Below, piece by piece: positions 24,621-33,773 of a stretch of DNA of 39,609 nucleotides (position 1 is the first letter of the stretch; each line of letters starts with the position of its first letter). A program made the position numbers and the translations under genes. The DNA comes from Vicinamibacteria bacterium (GTDB taxonomy: Bacteria; Acidobacteriota; Vicinamibacteria; Fen-336; JAGNNV01): NCBI GenBank assembly GCA_019694155.1, contig JAIBCN010000105.1, positions 1 to 39,609 of the forward strand. The letters run 5' to 3'. The notes under the pieces were generated by a model that was not told where the DNA came from, ran no database searches, and worked only from the letters and a program-made list of their open reading frames with translations.

Positions 24621-27600
24621 CTAGAAGCGAACGCGCGCCCCGAGCTGCGCCCTCCACCGCGACCGGATGTTGTCGCGGTCGTACTTGATGTAGGTCGGCG
24701 ACGTGATGGTCGAGAGGTTGTACTGCATCTTGCCGTTCGCCGCGATGGTGATGGGGATGGCCCCGAGGTCGCCGAAGGTGGCGTAGTCGACGGTGCCCCA
24801 CTCCTTGTTCAGCAGGTTCAGGAAGTTCGTCACGTCGGCCCGCAGTTCGAGCCTCCGGCCCTTCTGCCCGATGCCCAGGATTCCCGAGAGATCGAGCGAG
24901 TTCGTCCAGGGACCCCAGGCCGAGTGCTTCTTCATGATGGTGCCCCGCGCCTTGCTGAGGCCGGGATCCGCGTTGATGTAGGCGTCGAGCTGCTCCCAGG
25001 TTCCATTGATGACCACCACCTCGTCCGCGCTCTTCGGGACGTAGAACAAGTCGTTGGTGGTGCGGCCGTCCCCGTTGAAATCGCTCGGGATGGTGAAGTG
25101 ATAGGGCCGTCCCGAAGCGCCGTCATAGTAGGCGGAGAGCTGGAAGCTCGCGTTCTTTCCGATGTCGAAGTTGCGCGAGTAGGCCACCTGGATACGATGG
25201 CCGGCGGCGAAGCGCGACCGCATTTCCTCGACCTTGTTCGAATTGCCCCGGGTGTAGGCGTTGCCCCAGTTGGACGCGGCCTGCGACGACGTGCCGTCGT
25301 TCACGGAGTAGGAATCGCCGTACGAGTAGCCGAGCATCGCGGACCAGTTCGCGCGGAACGGCCGCTCGACCCGGGCGCTCAGGTTGTAGGCGTAGCCCTT
25401 GCTGGTGTCGGTGAGCAGGATCAGGTCGGAGAAGGCGGTGTTCTGGCGAACCATGATCGGCCGTCCGTCCGGCCGGGTGTTCGGGCCCGGCGCGAAGTTC
25501 AGGTTCTGATAGTCGATGTCCTTCAGGGTCTTCGAGTAGACGCCTTCCACGGTGGCCACGAAGCCCATAATGCCGAGCTCGCGGTCGTAGCCGAGAGTGG
25601 CGCGGAGGTTCTGCGGGTACTGGTAGTCGGGATCCACGAAGTCGACCTCGTTGGTGAAGGAGCCCGACGCGGCGCCGGTGACCGTCTTCGGCTGGGCCTG
25701 CGGGTTCGCCACGAAGGGAATGCGGTTCGCGGCGTTGAAGGCGGCGCCGATGCGGGTGAACTCGACGCCCGTGTTCCCGTACTGGTTGGAGAGCCACACG
25801 TAGGGCGTCCGGCCGGAGAAGATCCCGAGACCGCCCCGGAGCTGCTGCCTCGACGCGCCGCCGATGTCGTAGTTGAAGCCGATGCGGGGCGAGGGCATGG
25901 AAGGCGAAGGCGTCACGTCCGTCGCGTAGCCGAACGCCGCCTTGGCCGCGGCGTTCGCGGTGGGGGCGTCGGGGAAGCGCGGCAGGTCGATGCGGACGCC
26001 GAAGTTCAGGGTGAACTTCGGGTTCACGCGGAAGAGGTCTCCCGCGTAGAAGCCGAACTGCTGGACCTTGAACTTCGCGGCCTGCTTCGGATCGGCGGTG
26101 GAGGAGAAGCTGTAGTCGTACTGCTGCGCAAGGCCGGCGTTGAAATTGTCGACGCTGCTGAACCGGTACGAGCCGAAGTTGTCGCGGATGAAGAGATTCC
26201 GGAACTTGAAGAACTCGTTGTGGGTGCCGATGGTGATGAGGTGCTTTCCCTTCGGCATGGTGAAGTCGTTGGTCAGCTCGATGACGTCCTGATCCAGTTC
26301 ATTCGCGGTTGAGAAGGTCTCGCGGCCGAACACCACGCTCGTGGTGCTGTCGATGTCCACGCGCATGGCCGGGAAGTTCGTGCCGCCGTCGCGCCGGTCG
26401 CGCACCGTGGTGTAGGCGAGGCGGAACTCGTTCACGGAGTTGCCGAAGGTCGAGTTGAGCTGGACGACCGAGGAGTTCGTCTTGCTCTTGATCTGGTAGA
26501 TCGCGTCCGGGTACCGGTACTGGGCGTTCGTGGGCGTGCCGATGTCGTTCTTGCCCTTCACGTAGTTGTGCCGCACGGTGAGCCGGTTACGGTCGTTGAG
26601 GATGAAGTCGACCTTGCCGATGAACTTGTCGCTCGGAATGGAGCGGATGAACTCCGTCGAGGGCCCCGGGTTGTAGCCGTACTTGCTCTGGGCGATGGAG
26701 AGGATCTGCGCGATTCCCGCCTGTTTCGCGGGGGTCGAGGCCCAGTTGGTGCCGCTCGATCCGTCGGCGGAGAAGCCGGTGGGCTGCTCGCGCCGGCCGA
26801 TGTCGGCGTTGATGAAGAAGAAGGCCTTGTTCTTCACGAGGGGGCCGCCCAGGTTGGCGCCGTACTGCTTGTCGGAGAACTCGGAGAGCTTGCGCGCGTC
26901 GTCGGAAGGGCAGGCGCCGGCGGCCGGGCAGGGGCCGGGGCCCGCGAGGCTCTTGTTCTTGAAGTAGTAGAAGGCCGACCCCTTGAAGGTGTTGGTGCCG
27001 CTCTTGGTGACCGCGTTCAGGCCGCCGCCCGCGAAGCCGCCCTGGCGCACGTCGTAGGGCGAGACCACGAGCTGGAGTTCCTGCACGGCGTCGAGGGAGA
27101 TGGGCTGCGTTTCCGTCTGGCCGCCGGGAGTGCCGGAATCGGCGAGACCGAAGAGGTCGTTGTTGACGGCGCCGTCGATCTGGACGTTGTTGTACTTGCT
27201 GTTGCGGCCCGCCACGGAGAGCGCGGAGGCTCCGTCACCCTGCCCGCCTCCCGCCGAGACGAAGTAGGGGGAGAGCCGGGCGAAATCCTCGAGGCCGCGG
27301 CTGATGGTGGGCATCGAGGCCATGCTCTCCTGGCTCACGTTGGACGCGGCGCCCGTGGAGGTCGGGGAGATGATGCTGCGCTCGGCGACCACTTCGACGT
27401 TCTCGGTGACGGTCTGGATGACCACCTTGAAGGGCACGGCCGCGGTGTCGCCGAGCGGGACGACGACGCCCGTCTTCTTCGCCTCACGGAAGCCCGGCAT
27501 CGCCACGGTCACGGTGTAGGGGCCGCCCGCCTGGATGTTCAGGATCAGGTAGCGCCCGTCCGTCCCCGTCGTCGCCGTGGCGCGCGCGCCCGTTCCCTCG

Positions 27601-27764
27601 TGCGTCGCGGTCACGCTCGCTCCCGGCAGCATGCCGCCCGATTCGTCCACCACGGTTCCCGTGATGGCGCCGGTGGTGACCTGCGCGGAAGCGAGGCCGT
27701 CGGTGCCGAGCAGAAGGGCTATGGCCAGGGCCACCCGTCGCCAGTTTCTGAAAACAGTCTTCAT
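24621..27764 (-). CDS. Oar-like TonB-dependent receptor with carboxypeptidase-regulatory-like domain (1)
   Basis: A 1047-residue outer-membrane protein. A signal peptide (residues 1-28, ending ASA) precedes a carboxypeptidase-regulatory-like domain (AITGTVVDESGGMLPGASVTA; GRYLILNIQAGGPYTVTV). Then come a plug-like region (SVAGRNSKYNNVQIDGAVNN; GGQTETQPISLDAVQELQL) and a long beta-barrel with many aromatic strands. The chain ends in ARVRF, a terminal-Phe signal for the outer-membrane insertion machinery. Such Oar-like receptors are abundant in Acidobacteriota and probably import large or complex ligands, often glycans or peptides; the ligand is unknown. The start was set at the ATG at 27762-27764 because it gives a complete signal peptide and follows AAGGGG. 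No SusD-like partner is present. Confidence 0.9.
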   Translation of the reverse strand: MKTVFRNWRRVALAIALLLGTDGLASAQVTTGAITGTVVDESGGMLPGASVTATHEGTGARATATTGTDGRYLILNIQAGGPYTVTVAMPGFREAKKTGVVVPLGDTAAVPFKVVIQTVTENVEVVAERSIISPTSTGAASNVSQESMASMPTISRGLEDFARLSPYFVSAGGGQGDGASALSVAGRNSKYNNVQIDGAVNNDLFGLADSGTPGGQTETQPISLDAVQELQLVVSPYDVRQGGFAGGGLNAVTKSGTNTFKGSAFYYFKNKSLAGPGPCPAAGACPSDDARKLSEFSDKQYGANLGGPLVKNKAFFFINADIGRREQPTGFSADGSSGTNWASTPAKQAGIAQILSIAQSKYGYNPGPSTEFIRSIPSDKFIGKVDFILNDRNRLTVRHNYVKGKNDIGTPTNAQYRYPDAIYQIKSKTNSSVVQLNSTFGNSVNEFRLAYTTVRDRRDGGTNFPAMRVDIDSTTSVVFGRETFSTANELDQDVIELTNDFTMPKGKHLITIGTHNEFFKFRNLFIRDNFGSYRFSSVDNFNAGLAQQYDYSFSSTADPKQAAKFKVQQFGFYAGDLFRVNPKFTLNFGVRIDLPRFPDAPTANAAAKAAFGYATDVTPSPSMPSPRIGFNYDIGGASRQQLRGGLGIFSGRTPYVWLSNQYGNTGVEFTRIGAAFNAANRIPFVANPQAQPKTVTGAASGSFTNEVDFVDPDYQYPQNLRATLGYDRELGIMGFVATVEGVYSKTLKDIDYQNLNFAPGPNTRPDGRPIMVRQNTAFSDLILLTDTSKGYAYNLSARVERPFRANWSAMLGYSYGDSYSVNDGTSSQAASNWGNAYTRGNSNKVEEMRSRFAAGHRIQVAYSRNFDIGKNASFQLSAYYDGASGRPYHFTIPSDFNGDGRTTNDLFYVPKSADEVVVINGTWEQLDAYINADPGLSKARGTIMKKHSAWGPWTNSLDLSGILGIGQKGRRLELRADVTNFLNLLNKEWGTVDYATFGDLGAIPITIAANGKMQYNLSTITSPTYIKYDRDNIRSRWRAQLGARVRF

Positions 27765-27903
27765 GTTGGAGATTCCCCTTGGTTGAGTGCGATTGGAGTC
27801 GTCTAGGAAACCGCTCGGCCCGGTGTGGAGGGTGGCAGAGCCCCGGCGCGGGAAAAACCACGGCGGAGGTCTGGTCGGCGGACCGAGGGACGCCTTTGGA
27901 GAA

Positions 27904-27933
27904 ACTCTATTCCGAGCCCCGTTTCGGCCCCAA
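27904..27933 (-). promoter_or_regulatory. Possible promoter of the first TonB receptor gene
   Basis: On the minus strand TTGGGG (27928-27933) and TAGAGT (27904-27909) are separated by 18 bases. The -10-like TAGAGTTT matches the -10 region proposed for the second receptor. The location, between that receptor's terminator and this gene, fits a separate promoter, giving a leader of about 130-140 bases. The -35 match is poor. Confidence 0.35.
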
Positions 27934-27961
27934 ACGGGCCGCGGACGCCAAGGACGCCCCC

Positions 27962-28001
27962 CAAAAAGAAGAAAGGCCGAGCGGTTTTGCCGCTCGGCCT
28001 T
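27962..28001 (-). terminator. Rho-independent terminator of the second TonB receptor gene
   Basis: A perfect 12-bp stem, AAGGCCGAGCGG (27973-27984) pairing with CCGCTCGGCCTT (27990-28001), with a five-base loop. On the minus strand the stem is followed by a T-rich run (TTTCTTCTTTTT). It begins about 40 bases after the stop at 28043, exactly where a terminator for that gene should be. Confidence 0.88.
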
Positions 28002-28042
28002 CTTCACGAAGAGGCTTGTCGCCTCTGCGTGTCGCGGACGAT

Positions 28043-31000
28043 CTAGTTGAAGAGGTACTTCAACTGGATCTGGAGACGGTAGACGTCGTTCGTGCCCGCG
28101 GTGGGATCAAACGTGTGGTCGATGAGTTTGCCGTTCAGCACTCTCATCGTGTATTGGGGCGCTCCCGTCGGGCTCACCGGCCCGCCCTGGGCGGTGCTCG
28201 CGAGGATGAGCGGCTGGTTGCTCACGAACCGCTTGCCAAGGCCCCAGTTGTGGTTGATCAGGTTGCCGAAGTTGAAGACGTCCAGACGGAACTGCAGGCC
28301 GTTCCGCTTGCCCTTGATGTCGCGGAAGAGATCCTGAGTGAGGCTCACGTCCATGTTCTTCAGCATGGGCAGGAAGACGGCGTTTCGGACCGCGTACTCA
28401 CCGCGATGCTTGCTCAGGTACTTGTCCTGGGCGATGTAGGCCTCCCAGGCCGCGGACTGCTGGGCCGCGGTGAAGGTCACGCCGCTGACCGTCTGGTTGA
28501 CGAAGGTGGTCTCCGAGGGATCCCGCTGGATGTAGATGAGGTCGTTCCCCGTGCCCGAGTCGTTGTTCAGGTCGCCGCTCACCGTGTAGCTGCTGTTGGT
28601 CTGCGTGGCCTGCCAGAAGAAGCCGACGGTGGTCCGTCCGAACTTCTTGTACTCCTTGCTGAACGAACCGGCGACGAAGAAGCGCTGGCCGGGGGAGTAC
28701 TGGGAGAAGCCGAGGGGCGGGTTGTTCGGGTTGCCCGGAACCTGGTTCTGCTGCCACGAGCCGGAGGCGATGGAGCCCGGGTCGACCGTGTTCTTGGTCT
28801 CGCCGTAGCTGTAGGCGGCCTTGAGGAACCCGCCCCGGAACTGCTTCTCGATCGAGAACGAGGTATGCCAGGCGCGGCCGATGTTCTGGTTCTTCAGCAC
28901 CACGTTGTTCGACACGTTCGCGTTGATTCGGTTCGCGCAGTTGGTGGCCGTGGTGGGGGCGTTGAAGTTGCAGGACGCGGTGGTCCAGCGCACGCGCTTG
29001 TCGGCCCCGGTGAAGGCGGAATTGGGCGCGGTCTGGTTGGCGTTGATGTAGTACATCCCGTTCACGTCGCGGTTGTAGATGAACTCGCCGGTCGCCACCA
29101 TGTTCCAGGGGAGCTTCCGGTCGACCGCGATGTTCGACCGCCAGACCTGCGGGAACTTGAAGTTCTCATCGGTCACGGCGAGGGCGTAGCTCGCGGCGGG
29201 CGCGCCGGTCACGTTGCTCGGGTGGTAGGCGTTGGGATCGGGATTGAAGGGGAAGGCGTTGGTGTTGGTCGCGGAGATGGAACCCGTGAGCACGCCGGTG
29301 TTGCCGACCTGGTTGGAGATCCAGACATAGAGCGGAGGACCGGAGTACAGGCCCGAGCTGCCGCGCACCTGGGTCACGCGATCGCCGGTCACGTCCCAGT
29401 TGAACCCGAAGCGGGGGTTCCACTGCAGGCTCGCGGGAGGAAGCTGGCCCGTCTTGTATTTGACCGGCTTGCCGTCCTCATCCATGAAGGTCATGGCGTC
29501 GGCCAGCGCGTTCGCGTAACCGGTGTCGGCGAAGGACGAACGCTCGACCCGGAGGCCGGCGCCGACCTTGAAATTCTTCGAGACCTGCCACTGGTCCATG
29601 CCGTAGATCGCGCCGTACCAGACCTCGAGGGGCTGGATGGGCTTGCTCAGACCAGGGATGTTCATGTACTGGACCTGGAAGGAGCGCAGGGTCACGGGCG
29701 AGGTGGTCCGGTTCTTGTTCGCGAGGTAGTCGCGCGCGTCCGTGTAGAAGTCGGCCAGGGAGTTGTAGACGTAGATGCCCTGGGACTGCTGGTAGAAGAC
29801 GTTCTCCGAGTTGTACTTCTCCGCGGTGCCGCCCACTGTGATGGTGTGGTTGCCGCGGAACATGGTGAAGTTGTCGGTGGCCGCGATGCTCTTGTAGCGC
29901 AACTCGTTGTTGGGGGTGAAGGCCTCGAAGCCGAAGGTGGTGTAGACGGCTCCCGCTTCGAGGATATCCACCATGGGGAACAGCGTCCCGCGGTACTCGC
30001 GGCTCTCGTCGGACTTGTTGTACTGGACGGTCAGCTTGTTGGCGCTGCTCGCCCCGAAGGTGCCGTTCCACTCCAGGACCGCGGACCGGTTGTTCTCGAG
30101 GATGCCGTAGTTCGAGTTCTGGAAGTTGAGGCCCAGGGTGGTGCCGCGGCGATTGCCGAAGCCGGCCGAGGAGGAGTTCGAGACGAGCACGTCCGTGACC
30201 GAGTCGAGCCGGCTGAATCGGAAGCTCACCTTGTTGCGGTCGTTCAGGTTGTAGTCGATCTTGGCGAGATACCGGGTGGAAGGCGTGCTGAAGTCGTAGT
30301 CCTGGTAGCCCCCGGTGACGTAGTTGAAGTTCGTCTTCAGGAAGGAGCTCAGGGCGTCGAGGTCGGAAGCGAGCACGCGGGTGGTGTTGCCCCCCACGGT
30401 CTCGCCGCCCTTGTTCGCTTTGAAGGTCGTTCCCGGCTGGGTCAGCGCGTCGTCTTCATAGCTCAGGAAGAAGAACAGCTTGTTCTTGATCGCGGGACCG
30501 GACAACCAGGCGCCGTACTTGTGGAAGTTGAAGGTGCCCGGGTTGAAGGCCACCGCGCCCGCCTCCTTGCCGACCATGCTCTCGTTCCGGTACCACCAGT
30601 AGGCCGAACCGCGGAAGGAGTTCGTTCCGCTGCGGGTGACGCTGTTCACGGACGCGCCCACGAAGTGGCCCTGGGTCACGTCGAAGGGCGCCACGTTCAC
30701 CGACATCTCTTCGACCGCGGCCATGGAGATGGGCGCGACGCCGGTGCGATCGCCGGGGGCGGCGCCGAGGCCGAAGGAGTTGTTGAAGTACGCGCCGTCG
30801 ATGGTGATGTTGTTCAACCGCGCGTCGGAGCCGCCGAAGGAAAGGTCGCGGCCGGAGGACTGGGGAGAGAGCTTGGTGAAGGAGTCAATGCGATCGCCCA
30901 GGGTGGGGAGAACCGCGATGTTGTCGCGGCTCACCGCGGTGGCGGCGCCCGTCCGCTCGGAGCTGAACACCGGAGTGCTCTCCGCGGTGACCGTGACCGA

Positions 31001-31363
31001 CTCGGTCATGGCCGCGGTCTTGAGCCGCACCGGGAGGTCGGTGGCGACGCCCAGGCTGACCGTCACGTTCTTGGTCACGGAGGTCTGGAAGCCGTTCATG
31101 GAGATGTTCACGACATAGGGGCCGCCCACGCGCATGCCCGGGATGGAAAAGCGGCCGTCCGCGCGCGTGGATGCCTGGTAGCTCGAGCCCGAGGGCTCGT
31201 GGATAGCCACGACGGTGGCGCCGGGGAGAACGCCGCCGGTTTCGTCGGAGACCACGCCGACGATCGATCCGGTGGTGGACTGCGCCGATGCGGTCCCGGC
31301 GAGGATCGAGATGATCGCGATGGCGAGCGCTAGGAAGCGCCAGCCTTTGTTGATGTCCTTCAT
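28043..31363 (-). CDS. Oar-like TonB-dependent receptor with carboxypeptidase-regulatory-like domain (2)
   Basis: A 1106-residue outer-membrane receptor, paralogous in plan to the one downstream. A signal peptide (about 1-28, ending ASA) is followed by a carboxypeptidase-regulatory-like domain (SIVGVVSDETGGVLPGATVVA; GRFSIPGMRVGGPYVVNI), a plug-like part (GSDARLNNITIDGAYFNN; PFDVTQGHFVGASVNSVT) and a barrel ending QLKYLFN. The two proteins share layout and phrases (FDFILN/IDYNLNDRN, NSFRGSAYWWYRN versus NTFKGSAFYYFKN) but are clearly diverged, so this is an old duplication. The start was placed at the ATG at 31361-31363 from the signal peptide. It has its own promoter candidate and a strong terminator, so it is probably transcribed alone. 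Ligand unknown. Confidence 0.9.
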   Translation of the reverse strand: MKDINKGWRFLALAIAIISILAGTASAQSTTGSIVGVVSDETGGVLPGATVVAIHEPSGSSYQASTRADGRFSIPGMRVGGPYVVNISMNGFQTSVTKNVTVSLGVATDLPVRLKTAAMTESVTVTAESTPVFSSERTGAATAVSRDNIAVLPTLGDRIDSFTKLSPQSSGRDLSFGGSDARLNNITIDGAYFNNSFGLGAAPGDRTGVAPISMAAVEEMSVNVAPFDVTQGHFVGASVNSVTRSGTNSFRGSAYWWYRNESMVGKEAGAVAFNPGTFNFHKYGAWLSGPAIKNKLFFFLSYEDDALTQPGTTFKANKGGETVGGNTTRVLASDLDALSSFLKTNFNYVTGGYQDYDFSTPSTRYLAKIDYNLNDRNKVSFRFSRLDSVTDVLVSNSSSAGFGNRRGTTLGLNFQNSNYGILENNRSAVLEWNGTFGASSANKLTVQYNKSDESREYRGTLFPMVDILEAGAVYTTFGFEAFTPNNELRYKSIAATDNFTMFRGNHTITVGGTAEKYNSENVFYQQSQGIYVYNSLADFYTDARDYLANKNRTTSPVTLRSFQVQYMNIPGLSKPIQPLEVWYGAIYGMDQWQVSKNFKVGAGLRVERSSFADTGYANALADAMTFMDEDGKPVKYKTGQLPPASLQWNPRFGFNWDVTGDRVTQVRGSSGLYSGPPLYVWISNQVGNTGVLTGSISATNTNAFPFNPDPNAYHPSNVTGAPAASYALAVTDENFKFPQVWRSNIAVDRKLPWNMVATGEFIYNRDVNGMYYINANQTAPNSAFTGADKRVRWTTASCNFNAPTTATNCANRINANVSNNVVLKNQNIGRAWHTSFSIEKQFRGGFLKAAYSYGETKNTVDPGSIASGSWQQNQVPGNPNNPPLGFSQYSPGQRFFVAGSFSKEYKKFGRTTVGFFWQATQTNSSYTVSGDLNNDSGTGNDLIYIQRDPSETTFVNQTVSGVTFTAAQQSAAWEAYIAQDKYLSKHRGEYAVRNAVFLPMLKNMDVSLTQDLFRDIKGKRNGLQFRLDVFNFGNLINHNWGLGKRFVSNQPLILASTAQGGPVSPTGAPQYTMRVLNGKLIDHTFDPTAGTNDVYRLQIQLKYLFN

Positions 31364-31495
31364 TTTGAATGCCTCATATTTCTTGAATGTGTCGTCGTTG
31401 TCCCACGGAAAAGCTCTCTCGTTCGTAGAAGATCTTGATGGGTCGTGACGAATATCCCCAATATCTGGTGGCGACATGTCTTCGAGAGTGGCTAA

Positions 31496-31524
31496 ACTCT
31501 AGTCCCTCGCGGACCCAAGGTCAA
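31496..31524 (-). promoter_or_regulatory. Sigma-70-like promoter of the second TonB receptor gene
   Basis: On the minus strand TTGACC (31519-31524) and TAGAGT (31496-31501) are separated by exactly 17 bases. The -35 matches consensus at five of six positions and the -10 at four. The predicted transcript would have a leader of about 125 bases before the ATG at 31363. Confidence 0.6.
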
Positions 31525-31526
31525 AG

Positions 31527-31538
31527 ACAAATGTTTGT
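31527..31538. promoter_or_regulatory. Palindrome next to the receptor -35 box, possible operator
   Basis: ACAAA-TG-TTTGT is a perfect inverted repeat with a two-base centre. It sits 2 bases upstream of the -35 hexamer of the minus-strand promoter and about 50 bases upstream of hpt on the plus strand, so a protein bound here could affect both divergent genes. Confidence 0.4.
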
Positions 31539-31586
31539 TAACGTCCGGCCAAGGTCCTTCACCAGAAGATCGGACCCGAATAGACC

Positions 31587-32096
31587 ATGAAGCTGCTGTT
31601 GTCCCACGATCAGCTCTCCTCGCGCATCCGCGAGATGGGCCGCGAGATCACCAAAGACATGGCGGGCCTGGAGCCCCACGTGATCGCCGTGCTCAAGGGC
31701 GCTTGCCCCTTCATGACCGATCTGTGCCAGTGGATCGATCTGCCCCTGTCCATGGACTACATCGCGGTGTCGTCGTACGGCGCCGCCACCAAGTCCTCCG
31801 GCGAGGTCAAGCTCTCGAAGGACCTCGACACCTCGATCAAGGACCGCGATCTCATCATCGCGGAGGACATCGTCGACACCGGCCTCACGCTCAACTACCT
31901 CGTGAACCTCCTCAAGGCGCGCGGTCCGCGCTCCATCCGCGTGGCGTCGCTCCTCTCCAAGCCCTCGCGCCGGTTGATCGAAGTGAAGGTCGACTACACC
32001 GGTTTCGTCATCGACGACCTCTTCGTGGTGGGTTACGGCCTCGACTACAACGAGAAGTACCGGAACCTGCGCGACATCGTCGTCTTCGAGGGCTGA
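31587..32096 (+). CDS. hpt: Hypoxanthine phosphoribosyltransferase
   Basis: A 169-residue purine-salvage enzyme that joins hypoxanthine or guanine to PRPP giving IMP or GMP. Typical segments: an early VIAVLKGACPFMTDL (loop with LKG), MDYIAVSSYG (the flexible catalytic-loop Ser-Tyr pair), LIIAEDIVDTGLTLNYL (PRPP-binding motif with the two acidic residues) and VDYTGFVIDDLFVVGYGLDYNEKYRN near the end. Length is normal for the family. It starts at the ATG at 31587 with no clear Shine-Dalgarno and is followed 11 bases later by the sugar-kinase gene, so it may be co-transcribed with the amino-sugar genes although its pathway differs. Confidence 0.94.
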   Translation: MKLLLSHDQLSSRIREMGREITKDMAGLEPHVIAVLKGACPFMTDLCQWIDLPLSMDYIAVSSYGAATKSSGEVKLSKDLDTSIKDRDLIIAEDIVDTGLTLNYLVNLLKARGPRSIRVASLLSKPSRRLIEVKVDYTGFVIDDLFVVGYGLDYNEKYRNLRDIVVFEG

Positions 32097-32106
32097 AGCA
32101 CTCCCC

Positions 32107-33027
32107 ATGGCGCTGATCGTCGGAGTCGACGCGGGAGGCACCAAGACGGTCGGCGTGGTGGCCGACGAAAGCGGGCACGTCCTCAACACCGTCAAGGGTG
32201 GCGGCGCCAATCTCCACGTGCACGGGGAACTCGCGGTGGAAAAGGTGCTCGCTCACCTGCTCGACGAGTTGTGCCCGGACGAGAGGCCCGAGGCGCTCTG
32301 CCTGGGCATGGCGGGCGTGGACCGGCCCGGCGAAGACGCGCTCGTGAAGTCGCTCCTGAGGCGCCTCGGATTCCGCGGCAACGCGGTGGTGGTGAACGAT
32401 GCGGTCATCGCTATCGCCGCGGGAGCGCATGACCGGGTGGGCGTCGTGGTGATCGCGGGCACCGGATCCATCGCGTACGGGATCGATCGGCACGGCAAGA
32501 CCGCGCGCGCCGGAGGGCTCGGACCGCTCCTCGCGGACGAGGGATCGGCGGGCTGGATCGGCCACCGCGCCCTTCTCGCGGCGGTGCGTGCCGCGGAGGG
32601 GCGGGGCGAGCCGACGTTGCTCAAGGACGCGCTCTTCAGCGTCCTCACCGTCACCTCGCTGTCCGATCTGCCCGGCATGGCCTACGGGGGCGGGCTCACG
32701 CGCGAGCGGCTCGCCGAACTGGCCCCCACGGTCATCGCGGTGGCGCAGACCGGCGACCCCGTGGCCTCGGGCATCATCGAGGACGCGTCCGCCGAACTCG
32801 CGAGCGCGGCCCGCTCGGTGGTGCGCCAGCTCGACTACGAGGGCGTTCCCTATCCGCTGATCTTCTCGGGCGGGCTGTTCATGGGGCTGCCGTCCCTCGT
32901 CGACACCATCGCGCGCAAGGCCGCTCTCGCGGGGGCCATTCCCTGCCGGCTGAAGCGCGACCCCGCGGAGGGCGCCCTTGCCATGGCCATGGACCTCTAC
33001 CACGCGCGAAGGGCGGCCCGGAAATGA
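32107..33027 (+). CDS. BadF/N-acetylglucosamine-kinase-type sugar kinase
   Basis: A 306-residue ASKHA-fold kinase. The phosphate-1 motif is GVDAGGTKTVGVVAD (residues 6-20); then come LGMAGVDRPGE, NDAVIAIAAGA (connect and catalytic Asp region), VVVIAGTGSIAYGID (phosphate-2) and FSGGLFMGLPS (adenosine site). This arrangement matches the BadF/BadG/BcrA/BcrD family that includes the eukaryotic-like N-acetylglucosamine kinase. The two downstream genes, an acetyl-sugar deacetylase and a NagB-like protein, make GlcNAc (or an oligomer) a plausible substrate, yielding the 6-phosphate; this is context inference. Its stop overlaps the next start (ATGA). Confidence 0.88.
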   Translation: MALIVGVDAGGTKTVGVVADESGHVLNTVKGGGANLHVHGELAVEKVLAHLLDELCPDERPEALCLGMAGVDRPGEDALVKSLLRRLGFRGNAVVVNDAVIAIAAGAHDRVGVVVIAGTGSIAYGIDRHGKTARAGGLGPLLADEGSAGWIGHRALLAAVRAAEGRGEPTLLKDALFSVLTVTSLSDLPGMAYGGGLTRERLAELAPTVIAVAQTGDPVASGIIEDASAELASAARSVVRQLDYEGVPYPLIFSGGLFMGLPSLVDTIARKAALAGAIPCRLKRDPAEGALAMAMDLYHARRAARK

Positions 33028-33773
33028 AGCGCCTCATCGTGAACGCCGACGACCTCGGCCGCACACACGGCATCAATGCCGGCGTCTTCGAGGCGCATCG
33101 CCGCGGCATCGTGACGAGCGCCACCGCCATGGTGAACTACGAGAGTGTCCGCGAAGCGGCCGCGATGTCCCGCGAGCACCCGGAGCTCGGCATCGGGCTC
33201 CACGTGGCCCTCACCGGGGGCCGTCCCGCCCTGCCCGCCTCGTCGATTCCCTCGCTCGTGAACGCGGAAGGCGCGCAGCCCCCCAAGCCCGAAGGGCTCC
33301 TGAGCCCCCGCCCCGAGGAAATCGCCGCGGAAGTGGAGGCCCAGTTCAGGAAGTTCATCGAGGTTTTCGGCCGCAAGCCCACGCATCTCGACTCGCACCA
33401 TCATTCCCATCGCCGTCCCGATGTGTTCGAGGTCGTGCGCTCCCTTGCCCTTCGCGAGGGGCTGCCCGTGCGCAACGCGGGAGGCTCCATGGGCGCGGCC
33501 CTCAAGAGCGCGGGCGTGCGCACCAACGACGCCTTCGAGGAGCGTTTCTTCGACGAGGGCGTGAGCATCTCGAACCTCGTGCACATCCTCGAGCACCTTC
33601 CCGAGGGGTCCACCGAGATCATGTGCCACCCCGCGCATCCCGACGCGGAACTCGCGGCCACCAGTTCCTACGCCGCGGTGAGGGTGCTCGAACTCTCGGC
33701 GCTCTGCGAGCCCTCGGTGCGGGCCGCGGTCGAACGCGCGGGAGTCCAACTCATCCGCTTCTCCGACCTGTGA
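33024..33773 (+). CDS. ChbG/YdjC-family carbohydrate deacetylase
   Basis: A 249-residue metal-dependent deacetylase. VNADDLGRTHGIN (6-18) supplies the acidic metal-binding and catalytic residues; GLHVALTGGRP and HLDSHHHSHRRPDVF (metal His cluster) follow, and MCHPAHPD near residue 208 completes the site. E. coli ChbG removes one acetyl group from phosphorylated chito-oligosaccharides; HpnK acts in hopanoid synthesis. Here, sandwiched by ATGA and GTGA overlaps between a sugar kinase and a NagB-like protein, it most likely deacetylates a GlcNAc-derived sugar phosphate. No nagA is visible, so it may replace NagA in this operon (inference). Confidence 0.88.
   Translation: MKRLIVNADDLGRTHGINAGVFEAHRRGIVTSATAMVNYESVREAAAMSREHPELGIGLHVALTGGRPALPASSIPSLVNAEGAQPPKPEGLLSPRPEEIAAEVEAQFRKFIEVFGRKPTHLDSHHHSHRRPDVFEVVRSLALREGLPVRNAGGSMGAALKSAGVRTNDAFEERFFDEGVSISNLVHILEHLPEGSTEIMCHPAHPDAELAATSSYAAVRVLELSALCEPSVRAAVERAGVQLIRFSDL

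Noticed and set aside
27779..31333. A 1184-codon open frame on the plus strand
   Set aside because: It is antisense to the second TonB receptor. The product is a monotonous mix of Gly, Val, Glu and Arg with no recognisable domain, as expected from GC-rich third positions.
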